Assembly: GCA_000702025.1 (NCBI GenBank)
Contig: JNKJ01000020.1
Coordinates: 62,001-126,000 of the forward strand
Source: Blautia schinkii DSM 10518
GTDB taxonomy: Bacteria > Bacillota > Clostridia > Lachnospirales > Lachnospiraceae
Length of the DNA stretch: 64,000 bases
Direction: 5' to 3'
The first letter of the stretch is position 1. Every line of letters starts with the position of its first letter. The notes beneath the pieces were generated by a model. It saw nothing but the letters and a program-made list of their open reading frames with translations. It searched no databases and had not been told where the DNA came from. Positions 1 to 8,821 of this stretch are shown here, in pieces. The position numbers and the translations under genes are program-made.

Positions 1-588
1 CTTTCGAAAAACTCCGGTTTCTTCGGCTGTCAGACCGCCGGTTTTCTCAAGACGCTGCAAAATATCCTCTGCCTCCCGGATAAGACACTGAGACCAGGTA
101 TGAGAAGCCTTATCTGACACCAGCCTGGAGACAAAACCGAAGCGGTCTCCCACAATCTCATGAAGCCCGGAGGCATACGCGCCCATCTGCTGAAACAGCA
201 GGGCCTGTTCCTCCTCACTAAGCTCGGCCCGGCTCATAACTTCACCGGATACATACTCTGTTATCATGTAATCTCGATTCAGAAGCTTTCGGGAGGTATC
301 GCAGACCAGCACACATGGGCAGGAAATACCGGCATTTTCGCATAACTTGTATACCTGGGCTTCTGCTTCCATGAGGTGCTGTTCAAAGCCCATAATCAGA
401 TGGCGGTTCACCGGCCCGAATCGGAGGATTACATGTCCGCCCTCCCAGGAAGCCTCATAAGTCGTATTAAACATCCCGCCGCTTAAGGGGGAAATCTGCA
501 CCTTTTCTTTGATTCCAAGCTTCTCCAACAGGATTCTTTCTATACATTCCGGTTCGACTTTTTCATATAAACTTGATTTTTCATTCAT
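1..588 (-). CDS. APH-fold phosphotransferase (partial, C-terminus off window)
   Basis: The frame is open from 588 down to base 1, giving the first 196 residues of a protein cut by the window edge. The start ATG at 588 follows a GGAGG ribosome site. The N-lobe pattern fits the aminoglycoside phosphotransferase/choline-kinase fold: a glycine-rich segment (LSGGMFNTTYEA, about residues 35-46), a strand VILRFGP, and an EAEAQVYKLCENAGISCP helix. The catalytic HGD loop would lie beyond the window, so activity cannot be judged. Members of this fold phosphorylate aminoglycosides, homoserine, choline or other small molecules. The gene stands alone here, read away from the regulator next to it, so the substrate is unknown and drug resistance should not be assumed. 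Confidence 0.7.
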   Translation of the reverse strand, partial: MNEKSSLYEKVEPECIERILLEKLGIKEKVQISPLSGGMFNTTYEASWEGGHVILRFGPVNRHLIMGFEQHLMEAEAQVYKLCENAGISCPCVLVCDTSRKLLNRDYMITEYVSGEVMSRAELSEEEQALLFQQMGAYASGLHEIVGDRFGFVSRLVSDKASHTWSQCLIREAEDILQRLEKTGGLTAEETGVFRK

Positions 589-739
589 CCGTGTGGTTCC
601 TCCAATTTGTATTCGTGCCTTTCATTATATAGATTTGTGCGGGAACCGCTACTGGAAAGATACTGAATTAACTGAAAAATTTCCATAAATATAACAATTT
701 CGTAAGGGCAGTGCAAAGGCCGGGGCATCATATCGCACT

Positions 740-3025
740 TTAACGGCACAGAGGTTTCGGATAACCGTAGGAACGGAACAGGCGCGTCATGTTTTCTTCA
801 TTCTTTTTCAGAGCGTCTTCTATGGAGAGGCCGTCATCCAAAATCTGGTGCAGTACATTACAAAGGATTGCTTCAATTTTATTCTGAGGAATGATCAGGG
901 TATTATTTTTATAAGGTCCGGTTCTTTTATGGGTATAAGAAAAGCTTCTTTCTGTAATGCCCAGCCATGGGTAAAGCTTCAACAATTCCTGACTGTGGTA
1001 AGGGGCAATAACAGGTGACTGACCATCCAGTATAGTCATGTAATAGCTTGTGTCGTGCTGCGTGAGCCAGTCAAAATACGCAAAGGCAGCTTCTGTGTTT
1101 TTTGTAAAAGGATTAAGACCCATATTCCAGCCCACGCTGGCCGGACACTTGCCGGGAAGTATTTCATAACCGATTCGTCCGATAATATTGTTCTGGATAC
1201 CACTTGTAATCTGTGCGGCATATTCCGTATAGGTGATGAGCATGGCTGTTTTTCCTGAAGAAAAATCAGCTACGGTATCAGCAATGGAGGTATGGAATGG
1301 ATTCCCCTTGGTATACTGCAGAGTCTCAAGAATACTTTCTATTGCATGTACATTTTCAGGTGAATAAAGCTTTGGACGGTTATAAGCGTCCCAGAGCATT
1401 CCTCCATAAGCCCATAACCGGATGAGGATTTCCGGAGCAAGTTCTTCATCGGTGATTCCTGCAAAGGAAGTTCCGTATTCTGTAGGCGAATCAGGATTAA
1501 AGTCTCTCGAAAAGAAACGGGCAGTTCCGTTAAATTCTTTCCAGGTTTTTGGCGGGCGGAGGGAAATCTGGTATTGGTTTTGAAAGCTCTTAACGATTTG
1601 GCGGTTTTCAAACAGATCCTTTCGGTAGAACATAATCTGTGAACCGCCGATGATAGGGATGCCGTAATACCGCCCCTCATATTTACAGTTGTCCATATTC
1701 TCCCTGAAGATGGATTCCTTATGAAAACCGGGGCTGTTTATAAAATCTGAAATATCTGATACAAATGTATTCTGGACCATGAAATTCAGCCAGGGAATGT
1801 CAAACATATGAATGTCATAAGCTGCATCTGTGTCAATCGTCTGAGAAATACGGTCCAGCATCTGATTTTGAGGATAAAAATCAAATTCCAGGGCAATACC
1901 TGTTTTTCGCGTAAAATAATCAGACAGGAGCAGTATGGAACGGGAGGTGGCCAGATCTACCATTAAAACCTTCAGCTTTTTAGAATGAACGGCCGGGCTT
2001 GGAGCAATCAGGCAGTCTCTGTCAGGCAGAGGCAGATGGGTATGTATCACAGGGTCCTCCATACTGATGGATTTCGGTTCAAACAGGGCCGGGGACTTAA
2101 TATTCTGCAATAGTAATTCCGCCGCAGACTGGCCCAGAAGAAAGGCAGTGCGCTCGGTATGGATGACGCCGGAAATCCGTGAAGCCTTGTTCCAGGATTC
2201 TTCGCTATAGGTAATGATCTGCACGGAATCCGGCACGGATAGACCATAGGTATTGAATGCCTCTATCGCGCCAAGGGCAATGTTTTCGGAGGTGGCTATG
2301 ACAGAGTCCGGAGTTTGCGTGCAGATTGTTGTGAGGACTGACTTAAAAGCATCCTCTTTCGACATATTCGTTGAGCAGATCAGGCTGTCTTCCTCTTTAA
2401 TTCCGTTCTCAAACAGTGCATCGAGGTATCCTCTTATACTGTCATTTTCAGAAGAAAAATGTGTGGGGCCGCAGATCAGGGCTGGCTTATGATATCCCTT
2501 TTTAAGCAGCTGTCCGGTCAGGTAAAAAGCTGTCTGATAATTATCAAAGCCGGCATAATTGGCAAATAGATTTTCCGGAGAACGCTCTACAAAAACAGTG
2601 GGAATCTGGTAGTTTAGAAGCCGGCTGCGAAAAAAGTCAGTATTTTGAGGCTGGCAGCTTATGATGATAAGACCTGCGGCATTCTGACTGATGAAGTCTT
2701 CAATTTTTTGGCATTCTACGTCAGGTGAATTATTGGAAAATGCTACGCTGACAGTAAAATTCCGATTTTGCAGATAAGCGGAAATGCCCTTAAATATCTC
2801 AGAATGGTAGAGATTGTCAATATCAGTGAGGACCACACCGATTAAGTTGGAGTTATAGGATTTAAGATTTCTGGCAGACCAGTTCGGAATGTATTTCAGT
2901 TTTTCTATGGAATCCATGATTCTCATACGGGTCTCGGCCTTTACCGGTTTACTTCCGCTCAGACAGCAGGAAACAGTGGCAATGGAGACACCGGCATCTT
3001 TGGCAATATCTTTTAACGTAGCCAT
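740..3025 (-). CDS. LacI-family regulator fused to a solute-binding protein domain
   Basis: A 761-residue protein, about twice the usual LacI length. Residues 3-50 are a LacI helix-turn-helix (TLKDIAKDAGVSIATVS) with hinge. Residues about 58-340 are the periplasmic-binding-like sensor domain (NLIGVVLTDIDNLYHSEIFKGI). From about residue 350 to the end comes a second, different binding fold like family-1 extracellular sugar-binding proteins (LKVLMVDLATSR, GIPIIGGSQIMFYRKDLF, PASVGWNMGLNPFTKN). There is no signal peptide, so the whole protein is cytoplasmic. It is divergent from the mutarotase/UroD/ABC operon, with a palindromic operator in between, and is probably its local repressor. What the extra domain senses is unknown; a second ligand or a larger oligosaccharide is possible. 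The start at 3025 has a GGAGG site upstream. Confidence 0.85.
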   Translation of the reverse strand: MATLKDIAKDAGVSIATVSCCLSGSKPVKAETRMRIMDSIEKLKYIPNWSARNLKSYNSNLIGVVLTDIDNLYHSEIFKGISAYLQNRNFTVSVAFSNNSPDVECQKIEDFISQNAAGLIIISCQPQNTDFFRSRLLNYQIPTVFVERSPENLFANYAGFDNYQTAFYLTGQLLKKGYHKPALICGPTHFSSENDSIRGYLDALFENGIKEEDSLICSTNMSKEDAFKSVLTTICTQTPDSVIATSENIALGAIEAFNTYGLSVPDSVQIITYSEESWNKASRISGVIHTERTAFLLGQSAAELLLQNIKSPALFEPKSISMEDPVIHTHLPLPDRDCLIAPSPAVHSKKLKVLMVDLATSRSILLLSDYFTRKTGIALEFDFYPQNQMLDRISQTIDTDAAYDIHMFDIPWLNFMVQNTFVSDISDFINSPGFHKESIFRENMDNCKYEGRYYGIPIIGGSQIMFYRKDLFENRQIVKSFQNQYQISLRPPKTWKEFNGTARFFSRDFNPDSPTEYGTSFAGITDEELAPEILIRLWAYGGMLWDAYNRPKLYSPENVHAIESILETLQYTKGNPFHTSIADTVADFSSGKTAMLITYTEYAAQITSGIQNNIIGRIGYEILPGKCPASVGWNMGLNPFTKNTEAAFAYFDWLTQHDTSYYMTILDGQSPVIAPYHSQELLKLYPWLGITERSFSYTHKRTGPYKNNTLIIPQNKIEAILCNVLHQILDDGLSIEDALKKNEENMTRLFRSYGYPKPLCR

Positions 3026-3058
3026 AGAGAGCCTCCTTTTTGGGTTATCTTTATATTG

Positions 3059-3087
3059 ACTTTAACATATGCAGTTGTGCAAGTCAA
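3059..3087 (-). promoter_or_regulatory. Promoter of the LacI-SBP fusion gene
   Basis: On the minus strand, a TTGACT -35 (3082-3087) and a TAAAGT -10 (3059-3064) are separated by 17 nt. They lie 34 nt upstream of the start codon and directly next to the operator at 3092. Confidence 0.5.
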
Positions 3088-3091
3088 TGAA

Positions 3092-3105
3092 TCTAAACGT
3101 TTAGA
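3092..3105. promoter_or_regulatory. LacI-type operator, copy 1
   Basis: Perfect 14-bp palindrome TCTAAACGTTTAGA with the central CG typical of LacI-family sites. It lies between the two divergent promoters, placed to repress both the regulator and the sugar operon. A near-identical copy occurs at 3519. Confidence 0.75.
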
Positions 3106-3125
3106 ATTATATTTTTAGATACATA

Positions 3126-3153
3126 TTGAATTAAAGTTAGATTCGAATATAAT
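3126..3153 (+). promoter_or_regulatory. Promoter of the mutarotase/UroD/ABC operon
   Basis: TTGAAT (3126-3131), a 16-nt spacer and a consensus TATAAT (3148-3153). It lies 38 nt upstream of the mutarotase start and 20 nt downstream of operator copy 1. Confidence 0.65.
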
Positions 3154-3191
3154 AAAAATATCAGAAAAATAAACAGAGGAAGGAGAGAAAA

Positions 3192-3515
3192 ATGAGAAGG
3201 TTTGGTCAGGTTATCAAATTGAAGTCAGATATGGAAGAACGTTATAAATATCTGCACGCGAATCCATGGCCGGAAGTAAATGCAATGATCCATATGTGTA
3301 ATATCCGCAATTATTCCATTTTTCTAAAGGGTGGATATTTGTTTGCCTACTTCGAATATGTGGGAGAGGATTTTGAAAAGGACATGGAGAAAATGTCCCA
3401 GGATCCGGTCACACAGAGATGGTGGAGGGAGACAGATCCCTGTCAGGAGGCTGTAGACGATGCGGCAGAAGGCGAATGGTGGGCGAATATGCAGGAAGTA
3501 TACCATCTGGACTAA
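3192..3515 (+). CDS. L-rhamnose mutarotase family protein
   Basis: A 107-residue single-domain protein of the RhaM/DUF718 family, which interconverts alpha and beta anomers of L-rhamnose or related 6-deoxy sugars. Recognisable elements are the N-terminal strand RFGQVIKLK, the segment YKYLHANPWPEV with the family histidine, NYSIFL and FAYFEY strands, and the C-terminal EWWANMQEVYHLD ending. The GGAAGGAGAG site fixes the start. It is the first gene of an operon under the divergent LacI fusion and is followed by a second operator before the UroD-like gene. No rhamnose isomerase or kinase is nearby, so the true sugar may be another 6-deoxy sugar. Confidence 0.85.
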   Translation: MRRFGQVIKLKSDMEERYKYLHANPWPEVNAMIHMCNIRNYSIFLKGGYLFAYFEYVGEDFEKDMEKMSQDPVTQRWWRETDPCQEAVDDAAEGEWWANMQEVYHLD

Positions 3516-3518
3516 AAA

Positions 3519-3532
3519 TCTAAGCGTTTAGA
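3519..3532. promoter_or_regulatory. LacI-type operator, copy 2
   Basis: TCTAAGCGTTTAGA matches operator copy 1 at 13 of 14 positions. It lies in the 35-bp gap between the mutarotase and the UroD-like gene. Two operators about 430 bp apart could support repression by looping. Confidence 0.65.
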
Positions 3533-3550
3533 GAAAAAGGAGATGAAAAT

Positions 3551-4804
3551 ATGACCTCAAGAGAAAGAGTGATGGCATCCATAGCCCATAAGGAACCGGA
3601 CTATCTTCCAATGGACCTGGGAAGCAATGTCAGTACAGGAATTTCCGGAATGGCTTATGCGAATTTAAAGAAATATCTGGGAATCACAGAAGGGCATACC
3701 CGTATCTATGATGTGGTTCAGCAGGTAGCTCTGCCGGAGAAAAAGGTTCTGGACCTTATAGGGGCGGACGTTTTGGATGTGGCCCGGGTCTATAATACCA
3801 GAGACGAGGACTGGTATGATGTGGAACTGGCGGACGGAAATATTGGCCAGTGGCCAAGCTGGTTTAAACCTCAGAAAATGCAGGATGGTTCCTATCATGT
3901 CTATGACAGGGAAGGAACCCTGATTGCAAAGATGCCAAATAAAGGAATGTGCTTTGATCAGACATATTTTCCATACAAAGAGGAGTATCCGGATAATTTT
4001 GATGACCTTGACCATCAGATGGGTAAGGTGCTCTGGAGCGCAATGGTACATAGTCCGTGGGATCACAAAGGCGATTTTCCGACGGAGGAAGCTTTCTATG
4101 AAGATTTGAGAAAACGTTGTATTGATCTGCGAAACAGCACTGACCGCGCACTGATGATCACCTGCGGCTGTAATTTGTTCGAGTGGGGCACTTTCCTGAG
4201 GAGAATGGAAAACTTTCTTATGGATACATATGCGGAACCGGAAAGCGTGATCGAGCTGAATGAGCAGCTTATGGAACGGCATATGCATATGCTGGAAAAG
4301 GTGTGTGCGGCAGTGGGAGATGTGGTGGACATTCTGCGTTTCGGAGATGACCTTGGAATGGACACGGCAATGTTCATGAGTCTTGAGAAATATAGAACTT
4401 TATTTAAGCCTTATCATACAAAGCTCAATGACTATGTGCATAAGCACAGCTCAATGAAGACCTTCCTTCACTCCTGCGGCTCTATCTACCCGGTAATTCC
4501 GGACTTGATTGAAGCGGGATATGATATTCTGAATCCTGTCCAGACCTCAGCCAGAGATATGGACCCTGTCAGACTAAAACAGGAGTATGGAAAAGATATC
4601 ACATTCTGGGGCGGAGGGTGTAATACACGAAGAATCCTCAACATGAGTACGCCAAAAGAAGTGTATGACTATACTCGCCGTATGATTGATATTTTTTATA
4701 AAGACGGTGGCTTTGTTTTTAATACCGAGCATAATATTCTGCCGGATGTACCGCCGGAAAATATCATGTCTATGTATAAGGCAGTAGAAGACGCAAGGAA
4801 ATGA
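3551..4804 (+). CDS. Uroporphyrinogen-decarboxylase-family protein
   Basis: A 417-residue member of the UROD/MtaA/CmuA superfamily, as shown by the N-terminal TSRERVMASIAHKEPDYLPMD, the central FLHSCGSIYPVIPDLIEAGYDILNPVQTSA segment and the C-terminal PDVPPENI. True HemE is shorter (about 350 residues) and sits with heme genes. This one lies in a sugar-transport operon, so heme synthesis is unlikely. Relatives include corrinoid-dependent methyltransferases, which makes demethylation of a methylated sugar a possible but unproven role. It follows operator copy 2 and precedes the ABC permease by about 30 bp. Confidence 0.8.
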   Translation: MTSRERVMASIAHKEPDYLPMDLGSNVSTGISGMAYANLKKYLGITEGHTRIYDVVQQVALPEKKVLDLIGADVLDVARVYNTRDEDWYDVELADGNIGQWPSWFKPQKMQDGSYHVYDREGTLIAKMPNKGMCFDQTYFPYKEEYPDNFDDLDHQMGKVLWSAMVHSPWDHKGDFPTEEAFYEDLRKRCIDLRNSTDRALMITCGCNLFEWGTFLRRMENFLMDTYAEPESVIELNEQLMERHMHMLEKVCAAVGDVVDILRFGDDLGMDTAMFMSLEKYRTLFKPYHTKLNDYVHKHSSMKTFLHSCGSIYPVIPDLIEAGYDILNPVQTSARDMDPVRLKQEYGKDITFWGGGCNTRRILNMSTPKEVYDYTRRMIDIFYKDGGFVFNTEHNILPDVPPENIMSMYKAVEDARK

Positions 4805-4832
4805 CGCAAGAAACAAAAGGGGATTGAACAGC

Positions 4833-5840
4833 GTGAACAAAATAATAAAAAAAGGTAATGGAATAAAAGGGATTTTCGCAAGAAGCGAAGTAACGGTGAT
4901 TTTTGCCGTGTTAATTTTGACCGTGATTTTCTCCGCCTTTTCCTCAAGCTTTTTGACCGCATACAATGTTTTTAATCTGGGGAGGACAGCGGCTATCTAT
5001 ATTTTTATCGCCATAGGACAGGCGTTTGCCGTAATGGTTGGAGGAATGAATCTATCCCTTGGATATATCGGTGGTCTGACGGTGGTGGCAATCGGATACT
5101 GCTTACAGGAACTGCATTTACCTATGGGGGCGGCGATCATTGCAGGGCTTCTAACGGGTCTGCTGGCCGGATTCGTAAATGGAGTTATCATTACAGGATT
5201 AAAGCTGAATTCATTTGTGGTTACTCTTGCGACTTCTTTTATTTATACAGGATTAATTAACGGAGTTTCCAAGGGTTCCCCGTACAATGATATTCCGGAT
5301 GGCTTTACATTTATCGGAAGAGAAGGTTTTTTAGGTATCCCTCTTCTGGTGTGGCTGGCAGTAATTGTGCTGATTATCCTTGGGTATTTCTTTAAATTTA
5401 CAGTGACAGGGCGCAGAGTTCTCGCAACAGGCGGAAATACGGAAGCTGCCAGGATGTCAGGGGTGGACACCGACAAGATGATCATTCTGGCAAATATGTG
5501 TTCCGGCCTCTTTGCCGCGATTGCCGGTATTCTGTGGATATCCAAGACAGGTTCTGCCCAGCCGTCAACAGGTGTGGACTGGATGGTCATCTCCTTTGCG
5601 GTGGCAGTCATCGGCGGGACTGCATTAAAGGGCGGTGTATTTAATCCCATAGGCGTGTTTTTTGCCAGTATCCTGATCGTTATGGTGAAAAACGGACTGG
5701 TTATGCTTAATGCCAATGTATATTTTGAACAGACCTATCTTGGACTCATCCTGCTACTTGCAGTTTCATTGGAAAGTATTAAAAACATATGGAACAGGAA
5801 GAAACAGAAGAATCAACTGAAAAAGGAAGCGAACTTATAA
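4833..5840 (+). CDS. Ribose-type ABC transporter permease
   Basis: A hydrophobic 335-residue RbsC-type inner-membrane permease with about 8-10 membrane segments and the family signatures GGMNLSLGYIGGL (substrate channel) and AVIGGTALKGG near the C-terminus. I chose the GTG at 4833 because the AAAAGGGG ribosome site lies 10 nt upstream; an in-frame TTG at 4824 is too close to it. The gene works with the binding protein and the ATPase that follow. Confidence 0.9.
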   Translation: MNKIIKKGNGIKGIFARSEVTVIFAVLILTVIFSAFSSSFLTAYNVFNLGRTAAIYIFIAIGQAFAVMVGGMNLSLGYIGGLTVVAIGYCLQELHLPMGAAIIAGLLTGLLAGFVNGVIITGLKLNSFVVTLATSFIYTGLINGVSKGSPYNDIPDGFTFIGREGFLGIPLLVWLAVIVLIILGYFFKFTVTGRRVLATGGNTEAARMSGVDTDKMIILANMCSGLFAAIAGILWISKTGSAQPSTGVDWMVISFAVAVIGGTALKGGVFNPIGVFFASILIVMVKNGLVMLNANVYFEQTYLGLILLLAVSLESIKNIWNRKKQKNQLKKEANL

Positions 5841-5866
5841 CAAAATTTAAAAAGGAGGAAAATAAA

Positions 5867-6889
5867 ATGATGAAAAAAAGAATGCTGGCAGTAATGATGT
5901 GTGCGGTTATGGTAACAGGCTTAGGAGCAATCCCGGTTTACGCAGAGGGATCAGGAGATTTAAAGATGGCATGGTACGCTCCCGCGCCGCACCCATACTT
6001 CGAAGAGGTACAGAAGGGTGTGGAAAAATATGTGGAAGATGAAGGCGTGGAGGTCATTATCCAGATTGGGCCGGACTGGACACAGGCAAGCGAAAACGAG
6101 AAGGTAGAAGCTCTGGTCGCCCAGGGTGTGAATGCACTCTCCATTTATCCCTGTGATGCGTCAGGCGCAAACGGACTGTATGATGAGATCCATGAAAAGG
6201 CCGGTGTAAACGTGGTCAATTTCGGAACAGATACCACTCATCCCACCCCGGCATCATTCGCAGTAGCTACGGATGTTAAGCAGGCAGCCTATGACGCGGC
6301 AGAAGCAGTCATAAAAATGATGGGAGAAAAGGGCAAGATTTTAAATGTACTGGAAGTTTTAGAGGATCCGAATACAGCACTTCGAAGAGAGGGCGTTGAG
6401 GAAGCAGTGGCAAATTATCCGGATGTAGAGATTATTCAGGAAATAGCAGGAATAAAAACACAGGAAGAGGCGGTCAGCAAAATTGAGAGCGCATTATCCG
6501 CAAATGCGGGGAAAATCGACGGGATCGTTTGTACAGGTATGGTCACAAGCGTGGGAATGACACAGACTCTCGATGATTATTATGAGAAACAGGGTACGGA
6601 CAAGCATATTTATGCAATTGGAATTGATACGGACGAAGGTGTTATGAACGGGATTGAGCAGGGAATCATTGATGCTACCATCGCACAGAATCCCATTGGT
6701 CATGGCTATATTTCCTGTAAGATCCTTCAGTACCTTTCTGAAGGCTATAAAGTAAAAGACGACCAGTATTTCATTAACGCAGGCAATGTTGTTGTGACCA
6801 AAGATAATATGGACAGCTACGAAGCTGATCTTGAGAAGGTGACAGATGAAATTCTGGAAAGCCTGACAACCGATTACCTGACCAAATAA
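5867..6889 (+). CDS. Sugar ABC transporter substrate-binding protein
   Basis: A 340-residue periplasmic-binding-protein family member (RbsB/LsrB/RhaS type). The start ATG at 5867 follows AAGGAGG. The N-terminus MMKKRMLAVMMCAVMVTG followed by AIPVYAEG is a signal peptide with a likely AYA-E type cleavage, without a clear lipobox. The mature part begins LKMAWYAPAPHPYFEEVQKG and has the QGVNALSIYPCDASG hinge strand. It is exported and delivers sugar to the adjacent permease. The ligand is unknown; the mutarotase suggests a deoxy sugar. Confidence 0.9.
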   Translation: MMKKRMLAVMMCAVMVTGLGAIPVYAEGSGDLKMAWYAPAPHPYFEEVQKGVEKYVEDEGVEVIIQIGPDWTQASENEKVEALVAQGVNALSIYPCDASGANGLYDEIHEKAGVNVVNFGTDTTHPTPASFAVATDVKQAAYDAAEAVIKMMGEKGKILNVLEVLEDPNTALRREGVEEAVANYPDVEIIQEIAGIKTQEEAVSKIESALSANAGKIDGIVCTGMVTSVGMTQTLDDYYEKQGTDKHIYAIGIDTDEGVMNGIEQGIIDATIAQNPIGHGYISCKILQYLSEGYKVKDDQYFINAGNVVVTKDNMDSYEADLEKVTDEILESLTTDYLTK

Positions 6890-6918
6890 AGGAATAATGA
6901 CAGGGGGCTGAAGGCCAT

Positions 6919-8421
6919 ATGCTGAAGTTAGAAAATATCAGTAAGATTTTTCCGGGAGTCAAAGCCCTGGATAATGTATCCTTGTCCTTTGAGCCGGGCG
7001 AGATCCATGCGCTGATGGGAGAAAACGGCGCAGGAAAATCCACATTGATAAAGATAATCACCGGTATTTACCAGCCGGATCTGGGAGACATTTATCTGGA
7101 CGGGAAGAAAGTAGTTATGAAAAATTTCCGGGATGCGGTATCCCATGATATTAATATGGTAAGCCAGGAAATCCAGATTATTCCTGACGCAACGGTAGCG
7201 GAAAATATCGTCCTGGACCGTATCCACCAATTTCGTAAGGGAATTGCTCTGGACTGGAAAAAAATGAACGAGACAGCAGCTGTTTATCTGAAGAAAGTGG
7301 GACTTGACGTTGCTCCCGATGAAAAAACAGAACAGCTTACCGCAGCGCAAAAGCAGCTGATTCAGATTGCAAAAGCCCTGTCATCAAAAGCAAAATATAT
7401 TCTGCTTGATGAACCTACCTCATCGCTTACTGCCTATGAAACCAGCAATCTTATGAAAATTGTAAGACAGTTAAAAAAGGACGGGGTTGCGGTTATCTTT
7501 GTTTCACATAAGATTGAAGAGGTATTGGAGCTGTGCGATAAGGTTTCGGTTCTCCGCGATGGAAAATATGTAGGAAGCGGAGACTGTAGGAAACTGGGCC
7601 GTCAGGATATTGTAAAAATGATGATCGGCAGGGAAGAATCAGAGGAGTCTCTAGGCACCTTAAATATCAGAGAGGAGAAAGCTTTGGAGGCTGTGGATAT
7701 TACCACCTACGGCCAGTTTGACAAAATCAGCTTTTATCTGAAAAAGGGTGAAATTCTTGGGTTCTATGGATTGGTAGGCTCCGGCCGCACCGAACTGGCA
7801 AAAATCCTCATTGGTTTAGAGAAAATGGATGAGGGGCGGGTGCTGGTAAACGGGCAGGAGGCAAAAATCAGATCTATCCGCGACTGTATTGAACATTACC
7901 GGATTGGATATGTGACAGAGAACAGGAAGGAGGAGGGCCTGATTCTGGACTGGGATGTGGGAAGTAACATCAGTATTACTGTATGGTCAAGAATCTGCAG
8001 CCGCCTTAAAAAAATATCTCTTTCAAAAGAGACGAAGATTGTTGACGAGATGATTGACAAGATGGAAGTAAAGACTCCTTCCACCAGAAGCCGAGTCGGA
8101 AACCTGTCAGGTGGTAACCAGCAGAAGGTGAGTATTGGAAAATGGCTTGCCGCTAACTGTGATATTTTGATTATAGACGAACCTACAGTAGGCGTGGATG
8201 TCGGTGCAAAAGCGCATATACACGATTTGATCTGGAAGCTTGCAAAGGAAGAGGGAAAATCAATCATCCTCATATCATCCGACATGCCTGAGCTGGTTAA
8301 GCTTTCAAGAAGAATTCTGGTTTTCCGTGATCAGCGGATTGTGGGGGAAATCGACAGCCTCAATGAACAGAAACGGAGCTACAGCGAAATCAGCGCAGAA
8401 ATAGGTAAATATTTGGCCTAA
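6919..8421 (+). CDS. Sugar ABC transporter ATPase (RbsA type)
   Basis: A 500-residue double ATPase typical of RbsA/MglA. The first half has Walker A GENGAGKST (near residue 35), and ILLDEPTSSLTAYE as Walker B with D-loop. The second half has the degenerate GLVGSGRTE loop plus LSGGNQQKVSIGKWL and IIDEPTVGVDVGAK. It is the last gene of the operon that begins at 3192. No clear terminator follows before the FMN-riboswitch promoter at 8426. Confidence 0.92.
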   Translation: MLKLENISKIFPGVKALDNVSLSFEPGEIHALMGENGAGKSTLIKIITGIYQPDLGDIYLDGKKVVMKNFRDAVSHDINMVSQEIQIIPDATVAENIVLDRIHQFRKGIALDWKKMNETAAVYLKKVGLDVAPDEKTEQLTAAQKQLIQIAKALSSKAKYILLDEPTSSLTAYETSNLMKIVRQLKKDGVAVIFVSHKIEEVLELCDKVSVLRDGKYVGSGDCRKLGRQDIVKMMIGREESEESLGTLNIREEKALEAVDITTYGQFDKISFYLKKGEILGFYGLVGSGRTELAKILIGLEKMDEGRVLVNGQEAKIRSIRDCIEHYRIGYVTENRKEEGLILDWDVGSNISITVWSRICSRLKKISLSKETKIVDEMIDKMEVKTPSTRSRVGNLSGGNQQKVSIGKWLAANCDILIIDEPTVGVDVGAKAHIHDLIWKLAKEEGKSIILISSDMPELVKLSRRILVFRDQRIVGEIDSLNEQKRSYSEISAEIGKYLA

Positions 8422-8425
8422 CCTA

Positions 8426-8454
8426 TTGAAATCGTATCACCGATGAGCTATAAT
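8426..8454 (+). promoter_or_regulatory. Promoter of the riboswitch-controlled ribU
   Basis: TTGAAA (8426-8431), a 17-nt spacer and TATAAT (8449-8454), 20 nt upstream of the FMN aptamer. Confidence 0.75.
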
Positions 8455-8474
8455 AAAATGCAGATAAAAGAAAA

Positions 8475-8604
8475 TTCTTCGGGGCAGGGTGACCGGGGCA
8501 GTGATGCCGTGGAATTCCCTACCGGCGGTATAGTCCGCGACCCGCGCAAGCGGCTGATTTGGTGAAATTCCAAAACCGACAGTAAAGTCTGGATGAGAGA
8601 AGAA
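8475..8604 (+). ncRNA. FMN riboswitch (RFN element)
   Basis: The 130-nt segment carries the RFN hallmarks in order: a TTCTTC/GAAGAA closing stem, GGGGCAGGGTG, GGAATTCCCTACCGGCGGT, AGTCCGCGACCCGCG and GTCTGGATGAGAGAAG. It binds FMN and controls the downstream riboflavin transporter. A rho-independent terminator follows, so the switch most likely works by transcription termination when FMN is plentiful. Confidence 0.95.
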
Positions 8605-8630
8605 CACACTGATTTCACATGTGCTCAGTG

Positions 8631-8659
8631 CCCCGGGTGTATTTACCCGGGGTATTTTT
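8631..8659 (+). terminator. Riboswitch expression-platform terminator
   Basis: CCCCGGGT/ACCCGGGG 8-bp stem with a 6-nt loop, followed by TATTTTT. It lies just after the FMN aptamer and upstream of ribU. Confidence 0.85.
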
Positions 8660-8821
8660 GTAGGAATTTTCTTTTACGGACGGACACAGAAAACAATCAC
8701 CTGGGTTCGTAAAGTAAAATTCTGGCGGCAGAAGCATAAATTTAAGCATTATATGCGGCGGTGTGAGCTGAATATAAGCCGATTAGTATACTGTCAGCCA
8801 AAACAAAAAGGAGAGAACAAG

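Noticed and set aside
3551..4804. HemE, true uroporphyrinogen decarboxylase of heme synthesis
   Set aside because: It is longer than HemE and lies in a sugar-transport operon under a LacI operator with no heme genes.
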